The notes beneath the pieces are model-generated. The model made no database searches. It had not been told where the DNA came from and worked only from the letters and a program-made list of their open reading frames with translations. A DNA stretch of 14,129 bases, from assembly GCA_000436535.1 (NCBI GenBank), contig FR886331.1, forward strand, positions 1-14,129. The letters are read 5' to 3'. Positions 1 through 6,668 of the stretch are shown piece by piece. Position 1 is the first letter of the stretch. Every line of letters begins with the position of its first letter. The DNA comes from Eubacterium sp. CAG:252. Its GTDB lineage: Bacteria > Bacillota > Clostridia > Lachnospirales > Lachnospiraceae. The position numbers and the translations under genes were made by a program.

Positions 1-30
1 CAGATGCTCTCCCAGCTGAGCTAAGATCCC
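1..30 (-). tRNA. tRNA 5' part, truncated by window edge (possibly Val)
   Basis: Read on the minus strand from position 30, the sequence starts with a 7-nt acceptor strand GGGATCT. It continues with TA, a D-arm (GCTC, loop AGCTGGGA, GAGC), A, and the first bases of the anticodon stem (TCTG). This is the canonical 5' third of a tRNA. The anticodon lies outside the window, so the identity is not fixed. The combination GGGAGAGCATCTG is common in Firmicute tRNA-Val(TAC), which is my best guess. Confidence 0.85.
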
Positions 31-78
31 GTTCGCTGTGCTTGCGTTTGTTTGATGTCTCACGCACACTGCTTCGCT

Positions 79-108
79 ATTATAATATCAAAATGCACTA
101 CTTGTCAA
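79..108 (-). promoter_or_regulatory. Sigma-A promoter of the leftward tRNA
   Basis: On the minus strand a perfect -35 TTGACA (103-108) and a perfect -10 TATAAT (79-84) are separated by 18 bases. Transcription would start near 72 and give a leader of about 40 nt before the tRNA at 30. Both boxes match the consensus fully, as expected for a stable-RNA promoter. Confidence 0.85.
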
Positions 109-229
109 CACTTTTTTGCAAAAAAAATCAAAAAAATTTCAATTTTGTAACATTAAACATTTCGATGTACATATTGCACAAAAAATAAGTCAACTGATTG
201 TGATAATGAGACAAAATACATAAAAGTAC

Positions 230-258
230 TTGAAAAACAAATAATACTGTGCTATCTT
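230..258 (+). promoter_or_regulatory. Candidate promoter of a small RNA
   Basis: TTGAAA (230-235) is followed after exactly 17 bases by TATCTT (253-258). A start near 265 would give a transcript of about 155 nt ending at the intrinsic terminator at 386-417. No ORF of useful size lies in between. AT-rich sequence yields such boxes by chance, so the main support is the match between promoter, hairpins and terminator. Confidence 0.45.
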
Positions 259-264
259 ATAGTC

Positions 265-417
265 ACCATTACAAATACTTTTTACAAGATTTTTTATTTT
301 TCATATCGGATTCTAATTGTTTATCAATTTGGAATTCTCCCTCCTTTCATCATAATGGTTACACCATTGTGAGTATTATTTTTCGCCTTGTGGTTTTTAG
401 GAACCACAAGGTTTTTT
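265..417 (+). ncRNA. Candidate small RNA with exposed anti-Shine-Dalgarno segment
   Basis: The proposed transcript has three hairpins in series. Hairpin 1 pairs 308-313 and 315-319 with 325-329 and 332-337. Hairpin 2 pairs CATAATGG (351-358) with CCATTGTG (364-371) around loop TTACA. Hairpin 3 is the terminator. Between hairpins 1 and 2 the unpaired stretch TCCCTCCTTTCAT (338-350) is complementary to a strong ribosome-binding site (AAAGGAGG). That architecture resembles trans-acting RNAs of Firmicutes that block translation starts through C-rich loops. The 5' end repeats CACCATT (264-270 and 362-368), so it could compete for the left arm of hairpin 2. I do not recognise a named RNA family. 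It could also be a stand-alone attenuated leader. Confidence 0.45.
386..417 (+). terminator. Intrinsic terminator
   Basis: CCTTGTGGTT (386-395) pairs perfectly with AACCACAAGG (402-411) around a 6-nt loop and is followed directly by six T (412-417). It has no protein-coding gene upstream on the same strand in this window, so it most likely ends the small transcript starting near 265. Confidence 0.85.
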
Positions 418-584
418 GTTCTGATTAATTTTAAATATTAATATTTTCAATCTGTCCGGCATTGTTAATATAATTGGGTAATGGTAAGTGATATATGAAC
501 GACAGCCATCAGTCGATAATAATCAAGGAATAATCAGATAGTAATCATACAGTCACAACACATTCCTCAACCACATTTTACTAC

Positions 585-659
585 TTGACATATATAATAA
601 AAATAAGATAAATTATAACAATGGGTTTGACAAAACTAACGTACGTTAGAAAGTATATT
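585..659 (+). promoter_or_regulatory. Promoter region with 14-bp palindromic operator
   Basis: The gene-free stretch 418-738 is AT-rich and holds two TTGACA boxes (585-590 and 627-632). The first can pair with TAAATT at 609-614 (spacing 18). The second has TATATT at 654-659 but with an overlong spacing of 21. A perfect palindrome, CTAACGTACGTTAG (636-649), lies between the second -35 and that -10. Perfect dyads of this size next to promoters are typical operators of dimeric repressors such as the TetR family. An overlong spacer holding a dyad also recalls MerR-type promoters. No regulator gene lies nearby in the window. The expected target is the ABC exporter pair starting at 739. Confidence 0.5.
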
Positions 660-738
660 AGATAAAGTATATCAGGTGTGTATATTAAAATGAACCATCA
701 GCAATTATTAAAGATACCGATTAGAATGGAGATAAGAT

Positions 739-2463
739 ATGATAAAAAAACGTTTAGTGCAGGTTGTGCCGGATAGCAAAAAGTATATTGCGGGTAATGT
801 GATGTTCCAGTGGATAGCGCTCATTTCCAATATAGTGCTTATGACGGTCATCACATCATTTATTGCAGGATTGGCAGATACAGGCGCAGGCGGTGATATA
901 AAGAGCAGGGCAATATCATTGGCAGGTGTTGCGGTTGTGTGCTTTATAGTCCGCTTTATATGTAATATAGGTTCTTCAAGGATGAGTTATGAATCATCGA
1001 AGACCGTAAAAAAGACACTTAGAAATATGATATATGAAAAACTCTTAAGACTTGGGGCATCATATAACGAAAAGATAAAGACATCTGAGATGGTTCAGAT
1101 AACAGTAGAAGGTGTAGACCAGCTTGAAACATACTTTGGGGCATATCTCCCACAGTTCTTCTATGCAATGCTTGCACCACTTACACTTTTTGTATATGTG
1201 TGTACTATTAATGTGACAGCAGCGGTAGTTCTTCTTATATGCGTTCCACTCATACCTGTATCAATAGCTGTTGTACAGACATGGGCAAAGAAGCTTTTAT
1301 CAAAGTATTGGGACCAGTATACAGCACTTGGAGATACATTCCTGGAAAATCTTCAGGGACTAACAACACTTAAAATATATCAGTCAGACGAATATAAGAA
1401 TAATCAGATGAATGAGGAGTCTGAGAAGTTCAGAAAGATAACTATGAAAGTGCTTACAATGCAGCTTAATTCCATAACTATTATGGATTTTGTGGCATAT
1501 GGCGGAGCAGCACTTGGACTAATAATATCAGTATTACAATTCAGAAGCGGACATATAGATATGGCAGGCTGCTTACTTATAATACTTTTATCTGCGGACT
1601 TTTTCATACCTATGCGACAGCTTGGTTCATTTTTCCATATAGCTATGAACGGAATGGCAGCAAGTGATAAGATATTTAATTTCCTTGATTTAGAGGAAAG
1701 CGACAAAGGAAGTGTAAATTTTCCGGATAAGCACGATATAAGCTGCAAGGCTGTGCAGTTTGCATATGAACCTGAAAGACAGATACTTAAGGATGTCAAT
1801 ATAAGCTGTCCTATGGGAAGCTTTACTGCTATAGTCGGTGAGAGCGGATGTGGTAAGTCGACATTTGCAGGTATTCTTATGAGAAAAAATGAAAATTATA
1901 AGGGTGACATTACTATAGGCGGTGTACAGCTTTCTGACATAAGTGAAAGTTCGCTTATGGAGCATATTGCATATATAAGTCATCAGAGCTACATATTCAA
2001 GGGTACAGTAAGAGATAATCTTCTTATGGCATCACCGAAAGCCGCAGATGAGGATATGTTGAATGTATTAAAGAGAGTTAATCTTTATGACTTTATAAAA
2101 GAACAGGGTGGGCTTGATATGAAGCTTAATGAGCAGGCATCCAACCTGTCAGGCGGACAAAGACAGAGATTATCGCTTGCAAGGGCGCTTATGAGGGATA
2201 ACAGCATATACATATTTGACGAGGCTACATCTAACATAGATGTTGAAAGTGAAGATGACATTATGGCAGAGGTTCATAACCTTGCAAAGACAAAGACAGT
2301 CATTCTTATATCACACAGACTTGCAAATGTTGTGAAAGCAGACAACATATATGTGTTAAAGGATGGACGTGTTGCAGAGTCAGGCAGCCATAGTGAGCTT
2401 ACAGAAAAGAATGGTGTATACAGCAGATTATGGAATACACAGTGTGAGCTTGAGACACTATAG
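739..2463 (+). CDS. ABC exporter half-transporter, CydD-like (permease fused to ATPase)
   Basis: The 574-aa protein has an N-terminal six-helix exporter domain (about residues 15-320) fused to an ATPase domain (about 335-570). The nucleotide-binding motifs are complete: Walker A GESGCGKST (367-375), Q-loop in YISHQ, signature LSGGQ (470-474), Walker B ending D494-E495, D-loop SNID and switch His526. The ribosome-binding site GGAG (728-731) lies 7 bases before ATG. The gene is followed 177 bases later by a second fused half-transporter of the same class, which suggests a heterodimer. Such pairs in Clostridia are often annotated CydDC-like (in E. coli CydDC exports cysteine/glutathione). No cytochrome bd genes are present here, so the substrate is unknown. 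The upstream palindrome suggests repressor control. Confidence 0.85.
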   Translation: MIKKRLVQVVPDSKKYIAGNVMFQWIALISNIVLMTVITSFIAGLADTGAGGDIKSRAISLAGVAVVCFIVRFICNIGSSRMSYESSKTVKKTLRNMIYEKLLRLGASYNEKIKTSEMVQITVEGVDQLETYFGAYLPQFFYAMLAPLTLFVYVCTINVTAAVVLLICVPLIPVSIAVVQTWAKKLLSKYWDQYTALGDTFLENLQGLTTLKIYQSDEYKNNQMNEESEKFRKITMKVLTMQLNSITIMDFVAYGGAALGLIISVLQFRSGHIDMAGCLLIILLSADFFIPMRQLGSFFHIAMNGMAASDKIFNFLDLEESDKGSVNFPDKHDISCKAVQFAYEPERQILKDVNISCPMGSFTAIVGESGCGKSTFAGILMRKNENYKGDITIGGVQLSDISESSLMEHIAYISHQSYIFKGTVRDNLLMASPKAADEDMLNVLKRVNLYDFIKEQGGLDMKLNEQASNLSGGQRQRLSLARALMRDNSIYIFDEATSNIDVESEDDIMAEVHNLAKTKTVILISHRLANVVKADNIYVLKDGRVAESGSHSELTEKNGVYSRLWNTQCELETL

Positions 2464-2491
2464 TAATATGCATATGATGACAGGGATAAAA

Positions 2492-2541
2492 GGTCGAAAA
2501 GTCGTTAATGCTTGCCATAAAAGACTTTTGAACTTGTGACC
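2492..2541 (+). repeat. Imperfect hairpin between the two ABC genes
   Basis: GGTC (2492-2495) and AAAAGTC (2497-2503) can pair with GACC (2538-2541) and GACTTTT (2523-2529). No T-run follows, so it is not a convincing terminator. It may be an mRNA stability or processing structure. The rest of the gap (2464-2640) shows nothing coding. Confidence 0.3.
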
Positions 2542-2640
2542 CGCCTAATACCGAAAAAGGAATAAAAAGACGTAGAATATAGCTTTTATAGGAGTTAGTA
2601 TACATCATACATATGTGAAAACGATAGAATGGAGATTAGT

Positions 2641-4311
2641 ATGAAAAATGAGATAAAGCAACGCAGCGGTCTTACTGTTATGTTAAGGCTTATAGGTCTT
2701 GTAAAACCGCTTGCTGGTTATATGATTATAGCTATACTGATGGGACTTGCCGGACATCTGTGCGCCTCATTTATAACAATATTTGGTGGATATGCAATAC
2801 TTGATGTTATAGGTTATGATACCCGATTTTCAATTACATTTATATTTGTGAGCGTTATTTTATTTGCACTTGTAAGAGCAGGTTTCAGATATGCAGAGCA
2901 GTCCTGCAACCACTTTATTGCTTTCAGGCTGCTTGCAATAATAAGAGATAAGGTGTTCAAGGCACTCAGAAAGCTGTGTCCTGCAAAGCTTGAGGGCAGG
3001 GACAGAGGTAATCTTATATCAGTAATAACATCTGATATAGAGCTTCTTGAAGTATTCTATGCGCATACAATATCACCTATAGCCATAGCAATATTGTATA
3101 CAATAATAATGTGCATATATATGGGCTCATTTCACTGGATATTAGCAATCGTGGCACTTGCTGCATATATTGTTACGGGAGTAGTTATTCCACTCATAAT
3201 ATCAAAGGTTAGCGGAAGTGACGGAATGGACTTTCGTACAAAGTCGGGAGAACTCAGCAGCTTCGTACTTGACAGCTTAAGAGGAATACAGCAGATAATC
3301 CAGTATGGTACAGGAAGTAAAAGACTTGCGGATATGAATAAGCAGACAGATGAGCTTTCGGTATCAGCAAAGCGTATGAAGGATGTGTCAGGCGTTAATA
3401 CAGCAGTTACTAATGTCTGCATACTCATATTTGACCTTATTATGCTTATGACAGGTTCTAAGCTTTATGCAGATGGTGTTATCGGCTTTGATGGTGTGCT
3501 TCTTACAACAGTTGCGCTGTTCTCATCATTTGGTCCTGCTGTAGCACTTGCAGCGCTTGGAAGTACATTACAGAGCACATTTGCAGCTGGAAACAGAGTG
3601 CTTAACATACTTGAGGAGGAGCCGGTTGTTGAGGACGTTACAGGCAAAGACAGCGTTGCATTTGAAGGCATAAGCTCAGAAAATGTTACATTTTCATATG
3701 AAGATGAAAAAATACTTGATGACTTCACAATAGATATACACAAGGGCGAGGTTACTGGAATAGTTGGAAAGAGTGGAAGTGGAAAGTCTACACTTCTTAA
3801 GCTTTTTATGAGGTTCTGGGATGTAAACAGCGGAAGTATACGAATAGGAAGTCGGGATATAAGGAATATTAATACTACCAACCTGCGTGATATGGAAAGC
3901 TTTATGACACAGGATACGCATCTTTTCTGTGACAGTATAAGAAATAATATCAGAATAGCAAGACTTGATGTTACAGATGAAGAGATAGAAAATGCATGCA
4001 GAAAAGCAGCAATACATGACTTTATTATGACACTGCCAGAAGGATATGACACTCCGGTTGGAGAACTTGGCGATACACTTTCAGGCGGTGAAAAGCAGAG
4101 AATAGGTCTTGCAAGAGTATTTCTTCATAATTCAGACCTTGTACTTTTAGATGAGCCTACAAGTAACTTAGACAGCCTTAATGAGGCTGTGATACTTAAG
4201 TCACTTGCAAAGGAAAGACTTGATAAGACAGTAGTGCTTGTATCACACAGACAGTCAACTATGAGGATAGCTGACAGGATATATTCAGTTGAAAATGGAC
4301 GAATGAGCTGA
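2641..4311 (+). CDS. ABC exporter half-transporter, CydC-like (permease fused to ATPase)
   Basis: The start is placed at ATG 2641 because GGAG (2631-2634) lies 6 bases before it; an in-frame ATG at 2629 is part of that ribosome-binding site. The 556-aa product has an exporter membrane domain (about 15-320; it includes EQSCNHFIAFRLLAIIRD, a CydC-like stretch) and an ATPase domain. The motifs are Walker A GKSGSGKST (376-384), signature LSGGE (480-484), Walker B ending D504-E505, D-loop SNLD and switch His536. All catalytic elements are intact, so both ATP sites of a heterodimer with the preceding protein could be active. Cotranscription is likely because no terminator is seen between the genes. 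The substrate cannot be read from the sequence; a thiol compound is one option by analogy with CydDC. Confidence 0.85.
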   Translation: MKNEIKQRSGLTVMLRLIGLVKPLAGYMIIAILMGLAGHLCASFITIFGGYAILDVIGYDTRFSITFIFVSVILFALVRAGFRYAEQSCNHFIAFRLLAIIRDKVFKALRKLCPAKLEGRDRGNLISVITSDIELLEVFYAHTISPIAIAILYTIIMCIYMGSFHWILAIVALAAYIVTGVVIPLIISKVSGSDGMDFRTKSGELSSFVLDSLRGIQQIIQYGTGSKRLADMNKQTDELSVSAKRMKDVSGVNTAVTNVCILIFDLIMLMTGSKLYADGVIGFDGVLLTTVALFSSFGPAVALAALGSTLQSTFAAGNRVLNILEEEPVVEDVTGKDSVAFEGISSENVTFSYEDEKILDDFTIDIHKGEVTGIVGKSGSGKSTLLKLFMRFWDVNSGSIRIGSRDIRNINTTNLRDMESFMTQDTHLFCDSIRNNIRIARLDVTDEEIENACRKAAIHDFIMTLPEGYDTPVGELGDTLSGGEKQRIGLARVFLHNSDLVLLDEPTSNLDSLNEAVILKSLAKERLDKTVVLVSHRQSTMRIADRIYSVENGRMS

Positions 4312-4381
4312 TAAATGTTTGGATAAGGCATTAGAAATATATTACAGATAACTTATTATTTTATTTATGGAAATACAGATT

Positions 4382-4729
4382 ATGAAAAAAAGGGACATTA
4401 ATAAAAAACGTGAGCAGGAGAAAAAGATGGTTACGCAGATGATACAGGTGTATTGTCGTGGAAAGCATCACACTAAAGGGAAGATGTGCAGTGAATGTCA
4501 GGTACTATCAGATTATGCCAATATGAGAAGTGATAAGTGCCCATTTATGGAAACAAAGACATTTTGTTCTAACTGTAAGGTTCACTGCTATAAGCCGGAA
4601 ATGAGAGAAAAAATCAGGGAGGTTATGAGATATTCAGGACCAAGAATGATATTTCACCATCCGGCTGCGGCTATACGCCATGTAATACTTACGAAAAAGG
4701 AAAAGAAGCAGATAGAAAGTAAAGGATAA
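4382..4729 (+). CDS. YgbA-like cysteine-rich protein (nitrous oxide-stimulated promoter family)
   Basis: This is a small basic protein of 115 aa. It shows the pattern I associate with the YgbA_NO family: REQEKKMVTQM followed by YC, CSECQVLSDYA, CPF, CSNCKVHCY and MREKIREVMRYSGPRM, then HHPAAAIRH. Numbered from this start, the cysteines are C25, C36, C39, C53, C62, C65 and C69, which suggests a metal or Fe-S site. E. coli ygbA belongs to the nitric-oxide responsive NsrR regulon; the biochemical role is poorly defined. The start is uncertain. ATG 4367 lacks a ribosome-binding site. ATG 4382 has GGA at 4369-4371. ATG 4427 has the best AGGAG (4416-4420) but would remove the conserved REQEKK segment. 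The gene lies 70 bases after the ABC pair. Confidence 0.75.
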   Translation: MKKRDINKKREQEKKMVTQMIQVYCRGKHHTKGKMCSECQVLSDYANMRSDKCPFMETKTFCSNCKVHCYKPEMREKIREVMRYSGPRMIFHHPAAAIRHVILTKKEKKQIESKG

Positions 4730-4832
4730 AATCAGGGTATAATGGGTACAGAGCCTGATGAATAATAGAAATTCAGACTAAAAGAATTCGTGATTAAATA
4801 AAAAATGAATAGTCATAGAATGGAGGATGGAT

Positions 4833-5615
4833 ATGAATATTGAGGTCATATACGGTGTGCTGATACCATTGCTTGGAACAACGCTCGGCGCAGCATGCGT
4901 GTTTTTTATGAAAAATGCGATAGGAGATAAAGTGCAAAGACTTCTTATGGGCTTTGCTTCAGGCGTTATGGTGGCAGCATCTGTATGGAGTCTTCTTATA
5001 CCATCAATAGAACAGTCGGCTTCTATGGGAAGACTGTCGTTTGTGCCGGCACTTACAGGATTATGGGCAGGTATGCTTTTCTTACTGCTGCTTGACCATA
5101 TAACACCTCATCTTCATATGAACAGTGATGAGACAGAAGGGCCGAAGGCACATTTAAAAAAAACAACAATGCTTGTACTTGCAGTGACTATCCATAATAT
5201 ACCGGAGGGAATGGCAGTCGGAGTTGTGTATGCAGGCTATATATCAGGTAATACTGGTATCACAGCGATGGCAGCCCTTGTGCTTGCAATAGGAATAGCT
5301 ATACAGAACTTCCCGGAGGGGGCTATAATATCACTTCCTTTAAGGTCAGAGGGACTTAGCAGAAGTAAGTCGTTTCTGTATGGTTACCTGTCAGGTGTGG
5401 TAGAACCTATAGCGGCGGTTATCACTATTCTTGCGGCAGGTATTATAACCCCGGCACTTCCATATCTTTTAAGCTTTGCGGCGGGAGCTATGCTTTATGT
5501 CGTTGTGGAGGAGCTTATACCGGAGATGTCACAGGGTAAACATTCCAACATAGGTGTAATAGCATTTGCGGTCGGTTTTGGAATTATGATGATGCTTGAT
5601 GTTGCATTAGGATAG
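4833..5615 (+). CDS. ZIP family divalent metal transporter
   Basis: The 260-aa membrane protein has about eight helices. It shows the ZIP metal-site motifs HNIPEG (121-126, helix 4) and NFPEG (159-163, helix 5), E191 in the following helix (EPIAAV), and E226-E227. A short loop carries H89, H93 and H95 (DHITPHLH). The family moves Zn2+, Fe2+ or Mn2+ into the cytoplasm; the exact metal is not visible. GGAGG (4822-4826) lies 6 bases before ATG 4833. The in-frame ATG at 4827 touches the GGAGG and is therefore not the start. In the gap before it, ATCAGG (4731-4736) and CCTGAT (4754-4759) form a small hairpin without a T-run. Confidence 0.88.
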   Translation: MNIEVIYGVLIPLLGTTLGAACVFFMKNAIGDKVQRLLMGFASGVMVAASVWSLLIPSIEQSASMGRLSFVPALTGLWAGMLFLLLLDHITPHLHMNSDETEGPKAHLKKTTMLVLAVTIHNIPEGMAVGVVYAGYISGNTGITAMAALVLAIGIAIQNFPEGAIISLPLRSEGLSRSKSFLYGYLSGVVEPIAAVITILAAGIITPALPYLLSFAAGAMLYVVVEELIPEMSQGKHSNIGVIAFAVGFGIMMMLDVALG

Positions 5616-5645
5616 AAATTGTCTGTGAATATGAAAATATAATGC

Positions 5646-5672
5646 ATAAACATATGATAATACTATGTTTAT
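5646..5672 (+). repeat. AT-rich hairpin after the ZIP gene
   Basis: ATAAACATA (5646-5654) pairs perfectly with TATGTTTAT (5664-5672) around a 9-nt loop. It lies 30 bases after the ZIP stop codon. No T-run follows and the stem is AT-rich, so it would be at most a weak terminator. Confidence 0.35.
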
Positions 5673-5767
5673 TAATATCTGCTTGTAAATGTTATGAAAA
5701 TGTGGTTTACTTATAAGGATAAGAACCTAAATGAATATACGGTATCGTAGAAAGGTATGGTTATCAT

Positions 5768-6319
5768 ATGAGAGTTGGACTTGGTTATGATGTTCACAAG
5801 TTAGTTGAGAATAGAAAGCTTATCCTTGGTGGTGTAGAGATACCATATGAGAAGGGACTTCTGGGTCATTCGGATGCAGATGTGCTTCTTCACGCTATTA
5901 TGGATGCACTTCTTGGGGCAGCAGCGCTTGGCGATATAGGAAAGCATTTTCCAGATTCTGACGACAGATATAAGGGAATATCAAGCATAAAGCTTCTTGA
6001 GCATGTAGGTGCGCTTCTTGATGAGAATAATTATATCATTGAGAATATAGATGCAACGATTATTGCACAGAAGCCTAAAATGCGCCCATATATAGATACT
6101 ATGCGTGAGAATATAGCTAAGACACTTAAGCTTGATGTTAATCAGGTGAATGTCAAGGCAACAACAGAAGAAGGACTAGGATTTACAGGAACTGGCGAGG
6201 GCATATCATCACAGGCAATATGCAGTCTTGTTTCAGTGTCTAATTATATATATGGAGATTCTGATATGACAAACTGTTGCAGCGGTTGTAATGGATGTGC
6301 TGCAAAAAGAGGAGTATAA
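5768..6319 (+). CDS. ispF: 2-C-methyl-D-erythritol 2,4-cyclodiphosphate synthase with Cys-rich tail
   Basis: IspF converts CDP-ME 2-phosphate to MEcPP in the MEP isoprenoid pathway. Visible marks are MRVGLGYDVH (metal ligands D8 and H10), GHSDADVLLH (third ligand H42), DIGKHFPDSD and TTEEGLGFTGTGEGI (132-146). The enzyme core ends near residue 157-160, the usual family length. Here the protein runs to 183 aa and ends in a tail with C170, C171, C174 and C177 (NCCSGCNGC). The tail DNA contains a perfect 7-bp hairpin (TTGCAGC 6277-6283 with GCTGCAA 6299-6305). An internal ATG at 6266 is preceded by GGAG (6254-6257) at 8 bases. The main ribosome-binding site is AAAGG (5751-5755), rather far from ATG. 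The gene lies upstream of cysE as in Bacillus, but gltX is missing. Confidence 0.95.
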   Translation: MRVGLGYDVHKLVENRKLILGGVEIPYEKGLLGHSDADVLLHAIMDALLGAAALGDIGKHFPDSDDRYKGISSIKLLEHVGALLDENNYIIENIDATIIAQKPKMRPYIDTMRENIAKTLKLDVNQVNVKATTEEGLGFTGTGEGISSQAICSLVSVSNYIYGDSDMTNCCSGCNGCAAKRGV

Positions 6320-6326
6320 GTATTTT

Positions 6327-6354
6327 TTAACATAAGTATACAACAGCATATCTG
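6327..6354 (+). promoter_or_regulatory. Weak candidate promoter of cysE leader
   Basis: TTAACA (6327-6332) and TATCTG (6349-6354) are 16 bases apart, just after ispF. Transcription from here would produce a leader of about 310 nt before cysE. The boxes are only partial matches, so cotranscription from ispF is equally possible. Confidence 0.3.
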
Positions 6355-6382
6355 AGAAAATGGCTAAAATTAAGTGGGTGTT

Positions 6383-6532
6383 ATGAATATATCGTGTTGC
6401 TATATTTACAATACTCACTATAATACTCACAGATGTAGATGTGGTGTCGCATCTGCTCAGGATTATTATGTTTTCAGTGTTATAGGATTGCGCGAATTGC
6501 GCAGCAATGCAGCATCCGAATACATCAGTTAG
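6383..6532 (+). CDS. Candidate Cys-containing leader ORF A upstream of cysE
   Basis: ATG 6383 opens a 49-codon frame beginning M-N-I-S-C-C, with tandem TGT-TGC codons at positions 5-6 and further Cys at 18 and 20 (R-C-R-C). Its start lies inside the right end of stem A's left arm, so folding would hide it. There is no strong ribosome-binding site, only AAGTGGGTG before it. Regulatory codons close to the start are typical of attenuator leader peptides. It overlaps ORF B in another frame, so at most one of them may be genuine. Confidence 0.3.
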   Translation: MNISCCYIYNTHYNTHRCRCGVASAQDYYVFSVIGLRELRSNAASEYIS

Positions 6533-6555
6533 TGGCAAATACCTTTTGCCCCTGA
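6439..6555 (+). CDS. Candidate Cys-rich leader ORF B upstream of cysE
   Basis: ATG 6439 opens a 38-codon frame with six cysteines (positions 3, 6, 11, 14, 24 and 37), far above the roughly one expected at this base composition. It starts in stem B and its TGA stop (6553-6555) falls in the right arm of stem C, so a ribosome finishing or stalling here would change the fold. No Shine-Dalgarno is visible, which is the main argument against it. The region is rich in TG, which raises Cys codons in more than one frame. Confidence 0.35.
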   Translation: MWCRICSGLLCFQCYRIARIAQQCSIRIHQLVANTFCP

Positions 6556-6668
6556 CATCATATGAAGAAAGCAGGATAATTACTACTGGCAGTCATAAAG
6601 CTTCGCAATCCACATTTACATCATATAATGAATTAAGAACATATAGAATAGTTAGGAAGATATCAGAT

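Larger units (their letters stand above)
6374..6556 (+). promoter_or_regulatory. Structured 5' leader of cysE
   Basis: The stretch between ispF and cysE (6320-6668) has no gene of normal size but folds strongly. Stem A pairs GTGGGTGTTAT (6374-6384) with ATAATACTCAC (6420-6430), 11 bp including two G-T pairs. A second partial copy, CAATACTCAC (6409-6418), could compete. An inner stem is AATATA (6387-6392) with TATATT (6401-6406). Stem B pairs GT-AGATGTG (6435-6443) with CGCATCT-GC (6448-6456). Stem C pairs GTTAG-T-GGCAAA (6528-6539) with TTTGCC-C-CTGAC (6545-6556), one mismatch. No T-box signature and no S-box motif is present. Two cysteine-rich reading frames run through it. The remainder, 6557-6668, shows nothing beyond the cysE ribosome-binding site. 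Confidence 0.55.

Noticed and set aside
3465..4052. 195-aa minus-strand ORF inside the second ABC gene
   Set aside because: It is an antisense shadow of a strongly conserved ATPase domain, with a low-complexity Ser/Leu/Ile-rich product and no ribosome-binding site.
5646..5672. Hairpin after the ZIP gene as a true terminator
   Set aside because: The stem is AT-rich and no T-run follows, so it is only listed as a repeat.
6507..6668. N-terminal extension of CysE from ATG 6507
   Set aside because: The 54 residues show no family resemblance, cover the structured leader, and a good start with AGGAAG exists at 6669 beginning with the typical CysE N-terminus.
6320..6668. T-box riboswitch for cysE
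   Set aside because: The conserved antiterminator sequence (GGGTGGTACCGCG type) and a terminator with a T-run are both missing.
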